In this document: positions 60,919 through 64,000 of the stretch, in pieces | Position numbering within the stretch: the first letter of the stretch is position 1 | Layout of the letters: each line of letters begins with the position of its first letter | Source: Bufo bufo | Taxonomy: Eukaryota; Chordata; Amphibia; Anura; Bufonidae | Direction: 5' to 3' | Length of the DNA: 64,000 bases | Assembly: GCF_905171765.1 (NCBI RefSeq) | Contig: NC_053389.1 | Location: 218,618,624 to 218,682,623, forward strand | Made by a program: the position numbers and the translations under genes | The notes under the pieces: generated by a model | Seen by the model: only the letters and a program-made list of their open reading frames with translations | What the model was told of the DNA's origin: nothing | Databases searched by the model: none

Positions 60919-62530
60919 TGGGTAAACCAGGGAAAGGTACGAAATGAGCCATCTTGCTAAAACGTTCCACCACCACCAGGATCACCGACTTCCCCGAGGA
61001 ACGAGGAAGATCCGTGATAAAGTCCATGGACAGGTGTGTCCAAGGACGGGAAGGTATGGGTAACAGGAGAAGGGAACCTGAAGGCCGTGAACGAGGGACC
61101 TTAGCGTGAGCGCACGTCTCACAAGCAGCCACAAAACCCTCCACTGACTTACGAAGAGCCGGCCACCAAAATCTCAGAGCAATGAGATCTACCGTGGCTC
61201 TACTCCCGGGGTGACCAGCAAGAACCGTATCATGATGCTCCTTAAAGAGTTTGTGACGTAGCTCAAGAGGCACGAACAACTTCCGAGAAGGACAACGGGC
61301 AGGTGCCTCAGTCTGGGCAGCCTGGACCTCGGCCTCCAAATCCGAATATAGAGCAGAAACAACTACCCCCTCCGCCAAAATGGGACCCGGGTCCTCAGAG
61401 TTTCCTCCTCCCGGAAAACAGCGAGAGAGAGCATCAGCCTTCACATTTTTTATCCCAGGTCGGAATGTAACAACAAAATTGAATCTGGAGAAGAACAGAG
61501 ACCATCTGGCCTGTCTCGGATTCATACGCCTGGCCGACTCCAGGTATGCCAGATTCTTATGGTCGGTAAAAACGGTGATAGGGTGCCTGGCCCCCTCCAA
61601 CCAATGGCGCCATTCCTCGAAAGCCAACTTGATGGCCAACAACTCCCTATCTCCCACATCATAGTTTCTCTCTGCCGGGGAGAGTTTTTTAGAGAAAAAG
61701 GCACAGGGTCGCCATTTGGCAGGAGAAGGGCCCTGGGACAAAACCGCACCCACACCCACCTTGGAAGCATCCACCTCAACAATAAAAGGTAAGGAAACAT
61801 CGGGATGCACCAAGACGGGAGCAGACGCAAAACTCTCTTTAATCTTAGAAAAGGCTGCAAGCGCCTCCTCCGACCAAGAGGAAAAATCCGCCCCCTTTTT
61901 TGTCATGTCAGTAAGGGGTTTGACAACAGAGGAATAATTCAAAATGAACTTTCTGTAATAGTTCGCAAAACCCAGAAAGCGCATCAATGCCTTCTGATTC
62001 TCAGGAAGCTCCCACTCAAGTACAGCACGGAGCTTCTCCGGATCCATGCGAAAACCAGAAGCAGAGAGGAGAAAACCCAGAAATTGAATCTCCGATACCA
62101 TAAAAAGACATTTCTCCAGCTTGGCGTACAATTTATTTTCCCGCAGAATCTGCAGAACCTGAAAAAGATGATCCTGATGGGTCTGAACATCAGGGGAAAA
62201 AATCAAAATATCATCAAGATACACCAATACAAATTTCCCCATTAAATGGTAGAAAATACTATTAACAAAATGTTGAAAGACGGCCGGAGCATTCATCAGG
62301 CCGAAAGGCATAACGAGATTCTCGAAATGCCCGTTAGGGGTATTAAAGGCCGTTTTCCATTCATCCCCCTCTCTGACCCTGACCAGGTTGTACGCGCCTC
62401 TCAAATCCAATTTGGAAAACACCTTGGCCCCAACAATTTGGTTGAAGAGGTCCGGGATCAGAGGAAGGGGATAGGGATCGCGAATCGTGATACGGTTCAG
62501 CTCCCTAAAATCTAGGCAAGGTCTCAGAGA
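60858..62530 (-). pseudogene. Second gypsy: RT, RNase H and integrase N-terminal part
   Basis: The frame carries RT ([47 protein letters not shown] with intact YLDD), FLGFANYYRKFI, RNase H (FIVEVDASKVGVGAVLSQ, ELLAIKLAFEEW, TDHKNLAYL, KADALSR) and integrase N-terminal half (GHPGSRATVDLIALRFWWP; CETCAHAK; LSMDFITDLP). It ends after LHGIP at the deletion near 60857, where out-of-frame residues precede a stop. The frame change at its upstream end is in the poly-T/poly-A run at 62538-62560. Confidence 0.9.
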
Positions 62531-64000
62531 GCCATCTTTTTTTTTTAACAAAAAAAAAACCCGCGGCCACAGGTGACTTTGAGGGACGAATATGCCCCTT
62601 CTCGAGACTCTCGGAGATATAAGTTCGCATTGCGATTCTTTCCGGTTGTGAGAGATTGTAGAGGCGTGCTTTTGGCAGCTTGGCGCCGGGAATGAGGTTA
62701 ATGGGACAGTCAAACTCCCGGTGAGGAGGTAGCTCCTGAACACCGCTCTCGGAAAACACGTCCGAGAAATCAGAGAGAAATGATGGCACAGTTTTAGTAG
62801 ACACCTCTGCAAAAGTCGCTGTGAGACAATTCTCTCTACAAAAGTCACTCCACTCATTTATTTGCCTTCCTTGCCAATCAATAGTGGGGTTATGTCTAGT
62901 GAGCCAGGGTAACCCCAAAACTAGAGGAGAAGGCAATCCGTTAAGGACAAAACAAGATATATCCTCCACATGAGTGTCACCTACAGCTAGCCGGATATTG
63001 TGAACAATGCCCTTCAGAGATCTCTGTGAGAGTGGAGCAGAGTCAATAGCAAAAACAGGTATATCCTTTTCTAATGTGCAAACCTGAAAACCATGCATGG
63101 CTACAAATTGAGTGTCAATAAGATTGACGGCCGCTCCACTATCAACAAAAATCTCACAAGAAATGACTTTGCTCTCTAGCGCCACCCTGGCAGACAGGAG
63201 AAAACGGGAACTACAGGTCAGAGGAAAAGCATCAATTCCTACATCAACTTTGCCCAAAGTAGCAGAATTTGATGATTTACCTTTTGAGGTTTTTCTCTTA
63301 TTATCGCTCTTAGTACAGTTCAAGAATCTCCTAGACGGACAAACATTTGCCAAATGACCTATGCCCCCACAACAAAAACACACCATACTCTGAGGACTAA
63401 ATCCTCTTTTATCAGGGGCAAGTCGACCTAGCTGCATGGGCTCCTCCTCAGAGGGGAGCGAGACAGGATGAGGCCCCTGCACACTGAATGAGTCCGCACC
63501 ACTGCCCCTAGACTGACAATGGCTGGACAGAGAGGTCTCGTTTCTTTCTCTTAGACGCCTGTCAAGGCGTACCGCCAATGACATGGCAGACTCTAAGGAC
63601 GTTGGTCTCTCATGGAAAGCAAACGCATCTTTCAATCTCTCTGAGAGACCATGACAGAACTGACTCCGGAGTGCAGCATCATTCCAACCCGAATCAGCTG
63701 CCCATCTCCGAAATTCAGAACAATAAAGCTCCGCAGACAGTTTGTTCTGGCATAAAACACGTAAGTTAGATTCGGCCAGAGCAACACGATCCGGGTCATC
63801 ATAAATCTGCCCCAGGGCCACAAAAAATCTTTCCACGGATCGAAGGGAGGGATCCCCCGATGGCAGCGAAAAAGCCCAAATCTGAGCATTACCCCTGAGC
63901 AGGGAGATGGCAATCCTCACCCTCTGCTCCTCCTTACCAGAGGAGTGGGGACACAAGCAAAAATGGAGTTTGCATGCCTCTCTGAAGCGAACAAAATTCT
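62505..64000 (-). pseudogene. Second gypsy: Gag and protease in one frame, partial
   Basis: Open to the window edge (FVRFREACKLHF is read at the edge, matching the first element's Gag). Capsid ([35 protein letters not shown]), zinc knuckle CFCCGGIGHLANVC, then protease FVDSGAAVNLID and LVLGLPWLTRHNP, linker PPHREFDCPINLIPG and the start of RT (GFFFVKKK). Gag and protease share a frame here, whereas the first gypsy copy needs -1. After KKK the frame goes wrong at the A/T homopolymer run, so it is cut off from RT. Confidence 0.88.

Larger units (their letters stand above)
59354..64000 (-). mobile_element. Second chromovirus-type gypsy element, truncated by the window edge
   Basis: The 3' LTR is at 59354-59981 and the coding region runs leftward on the minus strand; the 5' LTR and the start of gag lie beyond 64000. 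Protein motifs match the first gypsy element closely (AFCSRLGV; HPQSNGQTER; YLDDILIF), but the LTR sequences differ, so it is a sister family. At least three inactivating changes are visible. The flanking target site can be read only on one side. Confidence 0.93.

Overview
The window looks like a gene-poor, repeat-saturated stretch of a frog or toad (anuran) genome. This is judged from the repeat families: several Tc1/mariner families, TTAA-flanked MITEs, chromovirus-type gypsy elements, a Gmr1-type gypsy element, an Ngaro (tyrosine-recombinase) retroelement and a CR1/L2-like LINE. I recognise no host protein-coding gene, tRNA or rRNA. Nearly everything supportable is mobile DNA at different stages of decay, much of it nested. 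Species cannot be fixed from this sequence alone.

Layout. 1-1.24 kb: LINE tail, Tc1 3' fragment and MITE fragment. 1.35-6.78 kb: three full-length Tc1/mariner elements of different families with TA flanks; one has an intact DD37E-type transposase, one has two nonsense codons, and one has a full-length frame with Asp-to-Glu at the first catalytic position. 7-14 kb: diverged tandem repeats and a series of MITEs, including MITE-in-MITE and MITE-in-MITE-in-transposase nests. 14.5-18.8 kb: a TTAA MITE split by a 4-kb hairpin-rich element carrying a fresh 1,222-bp tandem duplication. 19.0-19.9 kb: a solo LTR with a 5-bp target duplication. 21.7-23.2 kb: a foldback MITE and a dead LINE RT fragment. 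25.35-39.1 kb: a ~155-bp satellite array interrupted by a hAT MITE, a 10.2-kb gypsy locus and a solo LTR.

The gypsy locus (28,277-38,442, minus strand) has a predicted self-priming primer-binding site. Its integrase is split by a young 4.6-kb LTR element (29,767-34,373, minus strand) with near-identical LTRs, a tRNA-Ser-type primer-binding site and no pol. That element's only gene encodes a 576-aa protein with a PPxY motif and a cold-shock domain. It is my best candidate for an undescribed system.

39.8-42.2 kb: a 36-bp-type minisatellite in three blocks plus an LTR-like segment. 42.95-56.86 kb: a second copy of the hairpin-rich element, in the opposite orientation. It is split by a Gmr1-like retrotransposon (45,123-56,577; order Gag-PR-INT-RT-RH; SCAN-like Gag), whose 5' LTR is in turn split by an apparently coding-complete Ngaro element (45,212-50,589) with Gag-like, RT-RNase H, tyrosine recombinase and SGNH-hydrolase frames. 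57.08-58.57 kb: a fourth Tc1/mariner with a C-terminal deletion. 59.35 kb to the end: a second, decayed chromovirus-type gypsy element running off the window.

How the parts act together: each autonomous element encodes its own replication set (transposase; or Gag, protease, RT, RNase H and integrase or recombinase). The MITEs, the solo LTRs and probably the cold-shock LTR element depend on enzymes supplied in trans. LTR-LTR divergences counted by eye (about 2% for the gypsy host, about 0.4% for the cold-shock element inside it, about 0.8% for the Gmr1-like element) agree with the insertion order shown by the nesting.
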